NCBI GenBank assembly: GCA_965276765.1
Contig: OZ255627.1
Location: 4,278,001-4,342,000 of the forward strand
Source: G965276765 sp965276765
GTDB taxonomy: Bacteria > Actinomycetota > Acidimicrobiia > Acidimicrobiales > Palsa-688
Length of the DNA: 64,000 nucleotides
Direction: 5' to 3'
Shown here: in pieces, positions 24,691 to 33,515 of the stretch
How the letters are laid out: each line of letters begins with the position of its first letter
How positions within the stretch are numbered: the first letter of the stretch is position 1
Program-made: the position numbers and the translations under genes
Notes under the pieces: model-generated
Database searches by the model: none
What the model was told of the DNA's origin: nothing
What the model saw: the letters and a program-made list of their open reading frames with translations, nothing else

Positions 24691-24937
24691 GAGGGCTCGG
24701 ATCCTGCGATGCAACGCTGTCGAGGTCGCTGCGAAGCCGGGCCAGGTCGACACCTGGAGCACCGCGAAACACGGCGACGGCGGCATCGGCGCTCACAAAC
24801 CGATGACGCCGGAGCGGGGTCAACTCTCCGACGGGCACGCCGTTTCGGGTGACGACGAAGGTCTCGCCCTGGTCCAATCCCCTCATGATCTCGCCGCTCT
24901 CGTTTCGGAGCTGCCTTTGGGTGATATCTCGCGCCAT
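24683..24937 (-). CDS. VapB-type antitoxin, Phd/YefM family
   Basis: The 84-residue protein has the Phd/YefM N-terminus: I-T-Q-R-Q-L-R-N-E-S-G-E-I-M-R-G-L-D-Q-G-E-T-F-V-V-T-R-N-G-V-P-V-G-E-L-T-P, a DNA-binding beta-alpha fold. The C-terminal tail (F-R-G-A-P-G-V-D-L-A-R-L-R-S-D-L-D) is the flexible toxin-binding part. It precedes vapC and overlaps it, the standard antitoxin-first order. A palindrome-like operator near the start is not obvious. Confidence 0.9.
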   Translation of the reverse strand: MARDITQRQLRNESGEIMRGLDQGETFVVTRNGVPVGELTPLRRHRFVSADAAVAVFRGAPGVDLARLRSDLDSVASQDPSPRG

Positions 24938-24991
24938 GACGAGACCGTAGCACGGCGTGCTACAAGTCCGTCTCCTGTTTCGTCGAGGGAG

Positions 24992-26122
24992 TCAGGCGAA
25001 GGCCCGGTCTGGAGCGAAGGGGGTCAGATCCATGTCGGGGTCGTGGCCGAGCACCCACTGGGCCACGAGCCTCCCGCAGTACGGGCCGATGCTCAGCCCT
25101 ACCGGTCCCATGCCGGTGGCGACCCATAGGCCGGGGCAGCTCGAGATAGGCCCGAGGAGCGGGTGCCCGTCGGGGGTGGCGGGTCGGAGCCCGACGCGCA
25201 TCTCACGGATGGTTGCGTCGGCGAGCCCGGGAGCCACGCCGAGGGCGTCGCCGAGGACCTGGGCCACGCCGCCGGCGGTCAGGCGCGGGTCGAATCCCGA
25301 GCCCGTCTCGCGGGTCGCCCCGATCACGATCCGGCTGTCGGCGAAAGGGAGGATGTAGTGGGAGGCGGCGATGGGATGGACGACGGGGAGGGTGGACGTG
25401 TCGGTCCCGGGCAGGGTCAGGTGGAGGATCTGGCCGCGTTGGGCGTCGATGGCCAATGTCACGCCCGCCGAGCTCACCACGTCCGCCGACCAGGCGCCGG
25501 CGGCGACGACCACGGCGTCGGCGGACTCGCGCCGCCCTCCTACGATGGCCCCCACGACTCGGCCGCCGCTGACCACGGGCGTGGCGGGACCGGTGGCCAA
25601 CCGAACCCCACGTTCGGTCGCGGCTTGCGTCAGTGCGGCGCGCACAATTTCGCCGTCAACCCGGGCCGTGGTTGCGACGTGCACGGCGGCGAGATCGGCT
25701 CGCAGGTAGGGGAAGGCGGCGATCGTCTCGGCTGGGTCGAGCAACCGGACGGTCCCGGCGTCCACACCACCTTCTACTCCTGAGGCGGTCACTGCGCCGG
25801 CCAGCGCGACCAAGGTCTCGTAGGCGGAGTCGAGTTGCGGTCCTGGCGGAGCCACGTGCAACTCGCCGATCTCCTCCCACAGCCCCGGCGCGCCGCCCAG
25901 ATGGTCGGCAAGGTCGGGGTACGCCTCGAAGGCCCGGCGGGCCAGCTCGAAGGCCGGTTCGCCGCTACGATCCCGCCGGCCGGGGTAGGAGACGATGCCG
26001 GCGCCGGCGTGCGTGGCCCGGCCTCGCCTGTCGTCGTCGACGACCACGACCTCGGCGCCCCCAGCCAAGTGAAACGCAACCGATGCACCGACGATCCCGG
26101 CGCCGATCACAATGACCTTCAT
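24992..26122 (-). CDS. FAD-dependent oxidoreductase, DAO (glycine/D-amino-acid oxidase) family
   Basis: The 376-residue enzyme begins with the FAD motif V-I-G-A-G-I-V-G-A-S-V-A-F-H-L and has the DAO features A-G-A-G-I-V near residue 40 and a C-terminal M-R-V-G-L-R-P-A-T-P-D-G-H-P-L-L-G, then A-T-G-M-G-P-V-G-L-S (FAD pyrophosphate loop). The family includes D-amino-acid dehydrogenases, glycine oxidase ThiO and sarcosine oxidases. No thiamine genes are nearby, so a catabolic role for a secondary or D-amino acid is more likely than ThiO. It is divergent from the dehydrogenase at 26226, with 103 bases between. Confidence 0.85.
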   Translation of the reverse strand: MKVIVIGAGIVGASVAFHLAGGAEVVVVDDDRRGRATHAGAGIVSYPGRRDRSGEPAFELARRAFEAYPDLADHLGGAPGLWEEIGELHVAPPGPQLDSAYETLVALAGAVTASGVEGGVDAGTVRLLDPAETIAAFPYLRADLAAVHVATTARVDGEIVRAALTQAATERGVRLATGPATPVVSGGRVVGAIVGGRRESADAVVVAAGAWSADVVSSAGVTLAIDAQRGQILHLTLPGTDTSTLPVVHPIAASHYILPFADSRIVIGATRETGSGFDPRLTAGGVAQVLGDALGVAPGLADATIREMRVGLRPATPDGHPLLGPISSCPGLWVATGMGPVGLSIGPYCGRLVAQWVLGHDPDMDLTPFAPDRAFA

Positions 26123-26225
26123 CGAGCTCCGACCCTACCGTCCCGCCCCGGCGGTACCAGGTCGTAAGGAGGCGGCCATGTGGGTATGCCTGCGGGAAGC
26201 GACGACAGCGAGAGGGAGGCCGGGT

Positions 26226-27074
26226 ATGCGGGTGGCAGTGTTGGGGACGGGGACGATGGGAGCGGGCATGGCGAGATCGCTGCGGCGGGCGGGGATGGAC
26301 GTGGCGATTTGGAACCGAACCAGGTCGAGAGCCGAGGCGCTCAGGGCGGAGGGCATCACGGTCGCCGCTTCGGTTGGTGACGCAGTGACGTCCGCCGACG
26401 TCGTGATCACCATGGTCTTTGACGTGGACGCTGTCTTGGAGGTGGCGGCCGAGTTGGTCGGCGCGCTGGGAGCGGAGGCGACGTGGTTGCAGTGTTCGAC
26501 TGTTGGGCCGGCGGGCATGGCCCGTATCGTCGCGGCGGCGGGGTCCGCGGCCATCGTGGACGCGCCGGTTCTCGGTACCAAGGAGCCTGCGGAGCGGGGC
26601 ACGCTCACGGTGTTGGTGTCGGGTGACTCCGGGCGTATCGACAGGGTGGGGGCCGTGCTCGATGCCATCGGCGCCAAGACCGTGCGCGCCGGTGAGCGGA
26701 TCGGCGAGGCGAGCGCCCTGAAGCTCGCCGGCAACGCATGGATCGCCACCCTGACCGCAGCGACGGCCCAGTCGCTGGCATTGGCGGCCGCCCTCGGCGT
26801 GGAGGGTTCGCTCTTCCTCGACGCCATACGCGACACGCCGACCGACAGCCCGTATGCGCAGCTCAAGGGGCCGGCGATGGGCGCAGGTGATTACTCGCCG
26901 TCGTTTGCCGTCGATGGCCTGGTCAAGGACTTGGGCCTCATGCTCGACGCCGCCGAGTCCACGGGGTTCACCGATGTCCTACTTGGTGACGTGCGCGCGC
27001 TGTACCAGCGCGCTTCGGCGCAGGGCCATGGCCGCGACGACATCGCCTCCATCCGGACCGTCTTCGGCCCCTAG
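26226..27074 (+). CDS. NAD(P)-dependent beta-hydroxyacid dehydrogenase (3-hydroxyisobutyrate dehydrogenase family)
   Basis: The 282-residue product starts with M-R-V-A-V-L-G-T-G-T-M-G-A-G-M-A, the Rossmann motif. W-N-R-T at 28-31 is the typical coenzyme-specificity strand of the family (an Arg here favours NADP). V-D-A-P-V-L-G-T-K-E-P-A, a variant of the substrate motif D-A-P-V-S-G, and K-L-A-G-N (the catalytic Lys helix) follow. I take ATG 26226 because the Rossmann strand begins there. Relatives reduce tartronate semialdehyde or succinic semialdehyde; the latter subgroup is distinguished by sites I cannot assess. The neighbouring uronate genes suggest sugar-acid metabolism, but it is transcribed in the opposite direction. 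Confidence 0.85.
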   Translation: MRVAVLGTGTMGAGMARSLRRAGMDVAIWNRTRSRAEALRAEGITVAASVGDAVTSADVVITMVFDVDAVLEVAAELVGALGAEATWLQCSTVGPAGMARIVAAAGSAAIVDAPVLGTKEPAERGTLTVLVSGDSGRIDRVGAVLDAIGAKTVRAGERIGEASALKLAGNAWIATLTAATAQSLALAAALGVEGSLFLDAIRDTPTDSPYAQLKGPAMGAGDYSPSFAVDGLVKDLGLMLDAAESTGFTDVLLGDVRALYQRASAQGHGRDDIASIRTVFGP

Positions 27075-27158
27075 CCCCGCAGGCTCGTGCGATGCCCCCG
27101 GTCTCCGCGCTCGAGCTCGGAACACCAATATCGGTGCGGGCGTCGAGGCCCTCGCTCA

Positions 27159-28505
27159 TCACTTTTGACCACCAGGCGTTGCGCTCCACGAGCTGCGAGG
27201 TGGCCGGTGGCCTCCTTCATCCCAGCCCCGGGCAGCCTCGGCGACGGCGTCGACAAGCCACCCGTCGTCGGCCAGGCGGTCGTCAAGCAGACCGAGCACT
27301 CGACGAGCGGCGGCCCGAAGGTCGCCTGCCGCGGCTTCGGCCACGGGCGCATCCGTGTCAGGTGGGACGGGACCGCAGCCGCGCTCGTAGGCGAGCCAGG
27401 TCCCGATGAGGCGAGCGCAGGCAAGCGGCTCCTCCGCCTCGGCGCGCGCCGCCATGATGGTCGGGACGATGCGCTGGCGAAGCTTGAGCACCCCGGACGC
27501 GGCGATCTGGGGCAATTCATGCGGCAACCGATGGTTGGCCCACCGCCCCTCGACAGCATCGCAGTACGCAAGCAGCGGTGCGGTGTCCCCGAGCCCCCTG
27601 CGAGCCTCGGCCCACAGGTCGAGCAGGGCCTCATGCACCACAGGATCGGCGACCGCTTCGTGCACGAAACGGTGGCCTCGAAGTCCGCCGAGGTAGGCGA
27701 GGAGCGAGTGCCCGGCGTTGAGCAGCCGCAGTTTGCGCCGCTCCCACGGGCTCACGTCGCCGACCAGCCGGGCGCCAGAAGTCTCCCACGGGGGCCGCGC
27801 CGCACCGGCGAAGGCGTCCTCGATGATCCATTCGCTCCAGGGCTCCGTCACGACGGCGGCATGGTCGTCAAAGCCGATCAGCAGGCTCGCCGTGGCCAGA
27901 TCGTCGGGCTGCGACGCCGGTGTGATGCGGTCAACGACGGTCGCAGGGAAGGCGCACGACGTCTCGATCCACTCCGCGAGACCGCTCCCGCCGGGGACTG
28001 CGTCGCGCCGCTCGGCCAGTTTGATGAGGTGTTTGTGCAGAGCGGCCCCGTTGCCGGCCACGTTGTCGCAGGACACCAGGGCGACCGGCCCGCCGTCGTT
28101 TCTCCGGCGCGCATCGAGATCGCCGACCAGGCGGTCCAGGAGAGGCGAGTCGGGACCGTAGGCGGCCTCGGTCACGGTGAGGGTGATCACGCTTACGGTA
28201 GGCCTGGCGATCAGGGCGGCGCGCCGAGGGTCGGCGTGGGCCACAACGTCGGAGATCGACGAGACAACCTCGGCCCGGTCGCCTTCGACCCCTCGCGCCA
28301 CGAGGGCGTAGAGCCCGTCCTGACCGCCCAGGGACCGGACGGTTTGATCGGAGCGAGCCGTCACTGCTGCGATGCCCCAGTCCCCGCCGGCGTGCCCCGT
28401 GTACCAGGCGGGATGGGCCCGGAAGAAGGCGCCAGGCCCGAGATGCACCATACGTACCGGGATCGGCGGCCCGCTCCCCCACACCGTCCGGCCGAGGCGG
28501 GTCAC
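27159..28505 (-). CDS. uxuB: Mannitol dehydrogenase family protein, probable fructuronate/tagaturonate reductase
   Basis: The 448-residue protein has the N-terminal motif V-H-L-G-P-G-A-F-F-R-A-H-P-A-W-Y of polyol-specific long-chain dehydrogenases and the catalytic helix K-L-R-L-L-N-A-G-H-S-L-L-A-Y, with the Lys and N-x-x-H. V-S-C-D-N-V-A-G-N-G is the family's coenzyme-site segment. It begins at GTG 28505, overlapping the glucuronate isomerase stop by four bases. With UxaC upstream it fits conversion of glucuronate through fructuronate to mannonate (UxuB). Mannitol or arabinitol dehydrogenase cannot be excluded from sequence alone. Confidence 0.8.
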   Translation of the reverse strand: MTRLGRTVWGSGPPIPVRMVHLGPGAFFRAHPAWYTGHAGGDWGIAAVTARSDQTVRSLGGQDGLYALVARGVEGDRAEVVSSISDVVAHADPRRAALIARPTVSVITLTVTEAAYGPDSPLLDRLVGDLDARRRNDGGPVALVSCDNVAGNGAALHKHLIKLAERRDAVPGGSGLAEWIETSCAFPATVVDRITPASQPDDLATASLLIGFDDHAAVVTEPWSEWIIEDAFAGAARPPWETSGARLVGDVSPWERRKLRLLNAGHSLLAYLGGLRGHRFVHEAVADPVVHEALLDLWAEARRGLGDTAPLLAYCDAVEGRWANHRLPHELPQIAASGVLKLRQRIVPTIMAARAEAEEPLACARLIGTWLAYERGCGPVPPDTDAPVAEAAAGDLRAAARRVLGLLDDRLADDGWLVDAVAEAARGWDEGGHRPPRSSWSATPGGQK

Positions 28506-29881
28506 AAGCCGTAGACGGCGCGGGGTCGGTGATAGGCGTAGTCGGCAGCGATGTCGGCGGCGTCGTCAAAGGACAGGCGACGCTCGGTGACCATCCGCGC
28601 CAGGTGGCCAGCGAGGGTGCGCCGAGCGACGTCGTGGCGGGCGGGGATGGAGCAGAAGGCCCGGGTGTCGTCGACGAAGCCGGTGAGCTTGGCGTAGCCG
28701 GCGATCTCGGTGACGGCTGAGAGGTGGCGCGCCATTGCGTCGGGCGCATCGAGGAACCACCAGGGCGCCCCGAGGTAGAGGCCCGGGTAGTAGCTCGCCA
28801 TCGGGGCCAGCTCCCGAGCGTAGGTGGCCTCATCCACGGTGAAGACGACCAGGCGAAAGCCGGGCTCGTTGCCGGCCAGTTCGAGCAGGGGACGCAGCGC
28901 GGTGGTGAAGTTGGCAGGAACGGGGAAATCGGCACCCCGATCGGGGCCATAGCGGGCCGCGGCCCTCCGGTCGTGGTTGCGCAGCACGCCAGCGTGCAGC
29001 TGCATGACCAGGCCGTCATCAAGGGCCATCGTCGCGCCCACGGTCAGGAGGTGGGCTCCGAGCTCCTCTGCGTCGCGGGGACCGGCGCGGCCGCGCAGAA
29101 GACGATCAAAGCGGGCCGAGGCACCGGTGGCAGAGAGATCCGCCGTGGCCAAAACGGTGGGGCCATGGTCGGTGGCGACGGCGCCGTGCTCGACACTTCT
29201 GACCCGCTCGGCGCGCAGCACCTCCAGGAGGGACGTGTAGCTGGTGACACCCAACCGATCGATCGCCCCGGCCCAGTCCGGCCGCATCGGGTCGGTCAGG
29301 GCGTCGGGGCGGAGGGTGGGTACGACGCGGAGCCCGTCGGCCTGAAGGGCGGCATGCGAGGCGAAGGAGTCGCCGGCGGAGTCCGTCGTCGACAAGATCT
29401 CGAGGCCGAAGCGCCGGTAGAGAGCCCGCGGGCGCAAATCGGGCGCTTTCAGCCGGGCTACCAGATGGTCGTAGCTGTCATCAGATGTGGCTGCCAACAG
29501 TGGGAGGGTGACGCCCAAGAGCTCCGAGAGCTCGTGGTCCAGCCACAGGCGCGTCGCCGTGCCCCGAAAGGCATCCCAGTGCCGGCACAGCTGGCGCCAG
29601 ATCTCCCTCGGGTCGTGGGGGCCAGGACCCTGCCCGAGCCGATCGAGTGGCACGCCCACCGAGTGGAGCACCCGCAGCACGTAGTGGTCGGCGGTGACCA
29701 GGAGAGCGGCCGGATCGGGCCACGCTCGGTCCTCGGCGAGGACGGTTCCGTCGACATGACCGTGCACTGCGACAAGCGGCAACCCCGCGATAGCCCCGAG
29801 GATGTCTCGGGCGACAGCCCGGGTCCCGGGGTCGGCGGGAAGAAGACGGTCGGGGTGAAGCGAAGCGTCGGCCACACTCAT
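28502..29881 (-). CDS. uxaC: Glucuronate isomerase
   Basis: The 459-residue protein has the amidohydrolase-like features of UxaC: P-L-V-A-V-H-G-H-V-D near residue 36 (first metal ligands, here H-G-H-V instead of the usual H-C-H-L), L-G-V-T-L-P-L-L, I-L-S-T-T-D-S-A-G-D, V-V-P-T-L-R-P-D, a late H-A-G-V-L-R-N-H and Y-P-G-L-Y-L-G-A-P-W-W-F. It turns D-glucuronate into D-fructuronate in the cytoplasm. ATG 29881 was taken because family similarity starts there. The operon partner at 27159 would reduce the product. No uronate transporter or kinase lies next to it. Confidence 0.88.
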   Translation of the reverse strand: MSVADASLHPDRLLPADPGTRAVARDILGAIAGLPLVAVHGHVDGTVLAEDRAWPDPAALLVTADHYVLRVLHSVGVPLDRLGQGPGPHDPREIWRQLCRHWDAFRGTATRLWLDHELSELLGVTLPLLAATSDDSYDHLVARLKAPDLRPRALYRRFGLEILSTTDSAGDSFASHAALQADGLRVVPTLRPDALTDPMRPDWAGAIDRLGVTSYTSLLEVLRAERVRSVEHGAVATDHGPTVLATADLSATGASARFDRLLRGRAGPRDAEELGAHLLTVGATMALDDGLVMQLHAGVLRNHDRRAAARYGPDRGADFPVPANFTTALRPLLELAGNEPGFRLVVFTVDEATYARELAPMASYYPGLYLGAPWWFLDAPDAMARHLSAVTEIAGYAKLTGFVDDTRAFCSIPARHDVARRTLAGHLARMVTERRLSFDDAADIAADYAYHRPRAVYGL

Positions 29882-30059
29882 CGTTATAGATCGCCGGGAG
29901 ATCGCTCGCGGTACGAGTCCCGTCGAAGGGATGCAATCTTCGATTGGCAGATCACTGGGTGCTTGCTTCTCCCCCTCGACCAGCACGGCTTCGACGTCAT
30001 CTGGGCGGGTTGAATCAGGCTTCGAGCCGGGCGACTGTTCCGATGCTTAGGATGGCCAA

Positions 30060-30365
30060 ATGCAGGTGCCGACGGCATGCAGCCTCAAGAACACCGAGGC
30101 GCTCGCACAGCTGGACGAGTGGCATGAGCTGCTGAGCGATTCCGTGGCCGCGACCGAGCGAGTCTCGCCTACCGACCTGGCGCTTCACCTCGAGAAGGAT
30201 TTCGATCAGCTCAGTGCCCTCGTCCGTCTCGCTCAGCGAGAGAAGGCTTGCTGCGCCTTCTTCGATTTCACCATTTTTATCGACGTCGAGGATGTCGTGC
30301 TGCGCGTCGCGGTACCGCCCGAGGCCACGATGGTCCTTGACGATTTTGCTCGCCTCGGGAGCTGA
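30060..30365 (+). CDS. Small conserved-looking protein with a double-cysteine motif
   Basis: This 101-residue protein reads C-S-L-K-N-T-E-A-L-A-Q-L-D-E-W-H-E-L-L-S, then S-A-L-V-R-L-A-Q-R-E-K-A-C-C-A-F-F-D-F-T, and V-L-R-V-A-V-P-P-E-A. The E-K-x-C-C-x-F-F core is found in a family of small proteins that sit beside MerR-type regulators in actinobacteria; I recall this but cannot check it, and no MerR gene lies here. The paired cysteines may bind a metal or be redox-active. There is no strong ribosome site; AGGATGG lies close to the ATG, and transcription could also start near the ATG. Confidence 0.65.
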   Translation: MQVPTACSLKNTEALAQLDEWHELLSDSVAATERVSPTDLALHLEKDFDQLSALVRLAQREKACCAFFDFTIFIDVEDVVLRVAVPPEATMVLDDFARLGS

Positions 30366-30524
30366 GCCCGAGCCGAATCAGGTCGCGGTCCTCCCCCCGT
30401 CCGAGTCGGTCCGCCGCCCGTCGGCCGCCCGTCCTCCTTCTCCAAGAAGTCGGCTGGAAGGCCAAGGCCGTTACCAGGAGATCCCAAGATCGAGATGATC
30501 TGATGGGTCTCAAGGAGGAAGCGA

Positions 30525-30764
30525 GTGCCGGCGAGATGGACTCGGATGGCAGGTCGCTACAAATCAATGAGCTCTCTCGGTTGGATCATCTTCGACGTTT
30601 CGATCGGTGCCGCCATGACGGCGATTACGGTGACCATTCTCCTGATCGGTATTCGGTTGCAGGCGGCCCACACGCCAGATACACGACTCGAAGCAGCCAT
30701 CACCCATCTGCCCTCGGTCACCCAAAGGTCGACGACCACGTCCCCGCATCGCCAGGCCGCGTAG
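30525..30764 (+). CDS. Small single-span membrane protein, hypothetical
   Basis: A GTG at 30525 follows a strong ribosome site AAGGAGG with a six-base gap. The 79-residue product has a basic N-terminus (R-W-T-R-M-A-G-R-Y-K) and one membrane helix (G-A-A-M-T-A-I-T-V-T-I-L-L-I-G-I), followed by a polar tail. I recognise no family. The good start signals and clear membrane helix argue for a real gene; the tail composition is less convincing. It converges with the MFS transporter gene. The remaining bases between 30366 and 30804 show nothing else. Confidence 0.45.
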   Translation: MPARWTRMAGRYKSMSSLGWIIFDVSIGAAMTAITVTILLIGIRLQAAHTPDTRLEAAITHLPSVTQRSTTTSPHRQAA

Positions 30765-30804
30765 TCCGATCGAAGCGCGACACCGCAAGGGTTCACGTGA
30801 CCGC

Positions 30805-32280
30805 TCATGTGGCGACGCCGAGTGGCTCGTCCGCAGCCAGGCTCGTCTCGGTGCGCACTCGCTCGAGCAGACACCAGGCTGCGACCGCACCGATCGCGAG
30901 TACTCCTGCCCCGATCCGGAAGGCCACGACCGTCCCCGCGGTGGAGGCTGCGGCTGGAGCAACCCCTGCGGCCGTCGCGGCGACGGCGTGGCGGAGGGCC
31001 ATCGTAGCGAGCACGGCCAGCCCGATCGCCCCGCCCACCTGTTGGACGGCGGTCTGGACTCCGGACGCCAGGCTGGCGTCCTCACCGGTCACCCCATGGA
31101 TAGAGGCGTTGGAGAATCCGGAGAAACAGAGGCCGGAGCCGAAGGCCATCAACACCATCCCTGGGAGTATCTGGGCCACGTAGGACCCGTGCACGGCGAT
31201 GCTCGTCAGCGTGAGCACGCCGATCGCGCCGAGGACGAAGCCGACAGCGAGGATTGCCCTGACGCCGACACGGGTCACGAGCTTGCTTGACACGCCGATC
31301 CCGACGCTGATGGCGACCCCGAAGGGCAGGTAGGCCACACCCGTCCGCAGCGCCGAGTAGTGCTCGACCTGCTGGAAGTAGAGCGTCAGCAAGAAGAAGA
31401 GGGTGAAGAACACGCTGGAGAAGCACAGCGTGACGACGTTGGCAGTGACCCTCGTGCGATTGGAGAAGAACTGCAAGGGCACGAGCGGGTTGCTGGCTGT
31501 GTGCTCTCTGAGCACGAACAACCCGAGGGCGACAACGCCAGACACGACGGGCACGACAACGAGGGCCGCACTCCAGGGCCGACCGGCGGCCTGGATGAGG
31601 CCATAGACGATCGCTACGAGGCCCGAGGTGGCGAGGACCGCCCCGGCCACGTCGGTACGGGCTGCCGTCTCCTCCGTCGACGCCCTGCTCTCGTCGACCA
31701 GCCGCCTCACGGCGACGACGGTCACCACTGCCACAGGGATGTTGATAAAGAAGATCCACCTCCAGGTAAGACCCTCGAGGATTAGACCAGAGATGACGGG
31801 TCCGAGCGTGCCTCCGAGGCCGGCGACACCGCCGAATATCCCGATGGCCTTGGCCCGTTCCTGACCATCGGGAAAGAGCAGCGCCACGAGTCCGAACGCC
31901 GCAGGTGCCGCGATCGCCTCGGCCGCTCCCTGGGCGAATCGACTGGCCACGAGCATGCCAGGGACCACGGCGGCGCCGCTCAGCGCCGAGGTCACAGCAA
32001 ACAGCGTGACACCAATCAGGAACATCCGACGCCGGCCGAGCAGGTCGGAGAGCCTTCCCCCGAGAAGCAAAAGGCCACCCGCCATCAGCACGTAGGCATC
32101 GACGACCCACGTCAGGCCGGCTCGGGAAAACCCAAGGTCACTTCGGATGTGTGGAAGTGCAACGTTGACGACGGTGACGTCGAGCACGAGCATGAACTGC
32201 ATCAGCGCCAGCACGCACAGGGCTTTCCAGCGACGCTGGTCAGCGGGCGGAGCGGAGAGGGTCCTGCCTGAGGTTGCCAT
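30805..32280 (-). CDS. MFS transporter, DHA2 (14-helix) drug-efflux type
   Basis: The 491-residue protein has the DHA2 signatures: L-D-V-T-V-V-N-V-A-L-P-H-I in helix 1 (motif D1), G-G-R-L-S-D-L-L-G-R-R-R between helices 2 and 3 (motif A), and G-P-V-I-S-G-L-I-L-E in helix 5 (motif C of proton antiporters). About 14 hydrophobic segments fit the EmrB/QacA type. It probably exports lipophilic compounds in exchange for protons. It is divergent from the WYL regulator at 32417, and an inverted repeat lies between them, so regulation by that protein is likely. Confidence 0.92.
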   Translation of the reverse strand: MATSGRTLSAPPADQRRWKALCVLALMQFMLVLDVTVVNVALPHIRSDLGFSRAGLTWVVDAYVLMAGGLLLLGGRLSDLLGRRRMFLIGVTLFAVTSALSGAAVVPGMLVASRFAQGAAEAIAAPAAFGLVALLFPDGQERAKAIGIFGGVAGLGGTLGPVISGLILEGLTWRWIFFINIPVAVVTVVAVRRLVDESRASTEETAARTDVAGAVLATSGLVAIVYGLIQAAGRPWSAALVVVPVVSGVVALGLFVLREHTASNPLVPLQFFSNRTRVTANVVTLCFSSVFFTLFFLLTLYFQQVEHYSALRTGVAYLPFGVAISVGIGVSSKLVTRVGVRAILAVGFVLGAIGVLTLTSIAVHGSYVAQILPGMVLMAFGSGLCFSGFSNASIHGVTGEDASLASGVQTAVQQVGGAIGLAVLATMALRHAVAATAAGVAPAAASTAGTVVAFRIGAGVLAIGAVAAWCLLERVRTETSLAADEPLGVAT

Positions 32281-32298
32281 GCTCCCGAACGTACGAAC

Positions 32299-32326
32299 CT
32301 ATGCGGACAGCTTCGGTCCGCAATAG
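32299..32326. promoter_or_regulatory. Inverted repeat between MFS pump and WYL regulator (candidate operator)
   Basis: CTATGCGGAC at 32299-32308 and GTCCGCAATAG at 32316-32326 form a near-perfect palindrome (seven exact pairs in TGCGGAC/GTCCGCA, seven-base centre). It lies 19 bases upstream of the MFS start codon and 90 bases upstream of the regulator, in the only gap between the two genes, where a regulator could control both promoters. Confidence 0.5.
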
Positions 32327-32416
32327 GAGAGAATCTTCGACCATGCGCACTCGTGTCCCTGGGACGCCCCGGCAGAAGGTCCCCTTGAGCCTCGCCCTCC
32401 ACCAGGAGCTACGACC

Positions 32417-33376
32417 GTGACGGACAGCGCCGGGAGGATGTTGGCCCTCCTCGCGCTCTTGGAGCACCGACCCTCGTGGACCGGCTGGGAACTGGCCGAG
32501 CGGCTCGAGGTCACCGGCCGAACCCTGCGCCGTGACGTCGATCATCTGCGAGCGCTCGGCTACCCCGTGGAGTCCTCACCAGGGGTGACGGGTGGCTACC
32601 GGCTCGGCCGGGGAGGAAAGCTGCCGCCTCTCCTACTCGGTGACGAGGAGGCCATGGCGGTTGCACTCGGCCTGCGGGTCGCCGTCGACGGCAGTGTCAG
32701 CGGTCTCGAGGATGCCGCGCTCAACGTGCTCGCCCGTCTCGATCAGCTCATGCCCCAGCATCTGGCGGCGCGAGTACGGGCCCTGCACGAGGCAACGGCC
32801 CATCTTGACGGGCCCGCCCACGAACGCGTCCGCTCCGAGCTGCTCGTCGTCCTGGGCCAGGCCTGTTCTGCGGCCAAGCGGGTCCGTTTCGCCTATGCCG
32901 ACCGGGTCGGGCGCTCGAGCGATCGACTGGTCGAGCCCTACCGACTGGTCCGCGTTGGGTTCCGCTGGTATCTGGTGGCGCGAGACGTAGACCGCAGAGA
33001 CTGGCGGACCTTTCGTGTCGACCGCCTCGCCCACCTCGAGGAGGTCGGCACACCGTTCGTCTTCGATGATCCTCCCGATCCGGTCGCCTTGGTGCGCAAG
33101 GGACTTCGTGTCCGCGTCTACCCGTTCGAGGCGCGCCTCGCCATCCCGGCGCCGAGCTCGGCGGTGGCGGAACTCATCCCGAGCGCCATCGGAATCGTCG
33201 AGTCGGACGGGTCTTCCACCGTGGTGGACGTGGGCAGCTCTTCACTCGAGCGCATGGTCCGCTATCTGGCTGGCCTGCCGTTGCCGTGTGCGGTGATTGC
33301 CCCGAAGGAGTTGAGGACGGCGCTTCGCGTCCACGCCGAGCGGGTCGCAACCGCCAACCGTGATGCGAATGGCTGA
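32417..33376 (+). CDS. YafY-type transcriptional regulator with WYL domain
   Basis: The 319-residue protein has an N-terminal DeoR-like helix-turn-helix (W-T-G-W-E-L-A-E-R-L-E-V-T-G-R-T-L-R-R-D-V-D-H-L-R) and a G-T-G-G-Y-R-L-type wing (G-V-T-G-G-Y-R-L). The WYL domain follows: V-E-P-Y-R-L-V-R-V-G-F-R-W-Y-L-V-A-R-D with the W-Y-L triad, and T-F-R-V-D-R-L-A-H. WYL domains sense small ligands or nucleic acids. It is divergent from the MFS pump and probably controls it. Confidence 0.92.
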   Translation: MTDSAGRMLALLALLEHRPSWTGWELAERLEVTGRTLRRDVDHLRALGYPVESSPGVTGGYRLGRGGKLPPLLLGDEEAMAVALGLRVAVDGSVSGLEDAALNVLARLDQLMPQHLAARVRALHEATAHLDGPAHERVRSELLVVLGQACSAAKRVRFAYADRVGRSSDRLVEPYRLVRVGFRWYLVARDVDRRDWRTFRVDRLAHLEEVGTPFVFDDPPDPVALVRKGLRVRVYPFEARLAIPAPSSAVAELIPSAIGIVESDGSSTVVDVGSSSLERMVRYLAGLPLPCAVIAPKELRTALRVHAERVATANRDANG

Positions 33377-33430
33377 CGCCGCACGGGTCAACGATGCGGG
33401 CCCGAGGCGATGTCGACAACGCGCCGAGGT

Positions 33431-33485
33431 GAGGAGGAGCGCCGTGGCGCCGATCCGGCCGATCGGTGCTCGTACGCTCCTCCTC
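33431..33485. terminator. Long hairpin between convergent genes, probable bidirectional terminator
   Basis: GAGGAGGAGCG at 33431-33441 pairs exactly with CGCTCCTCCTC at 33475-33485. Inside, GCGCCGATC (33447-33455) pairs with GATCGGTGC (33461-33469) with one G-T pair. The hairpin lies between the ends of the WYL regulator and the surface-protein gene, which face each other. Downstream on the plus strand there is only a weak T-rich stretch, TTCCGTTTG, so it is not a textbook Rho-independent terminator. Confidence 0.55.
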
Positions 33486-33515
33486 TTCCGTTTGGGGGAC
33501 CTCCCTGCGGGGCGC

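Noticed and set aside
28724..30013. Plus-strand frame opposite the glucuronate isomerase gene
   Set aside because: Its product resembles no family; UxaC on the minus strand explains the region.
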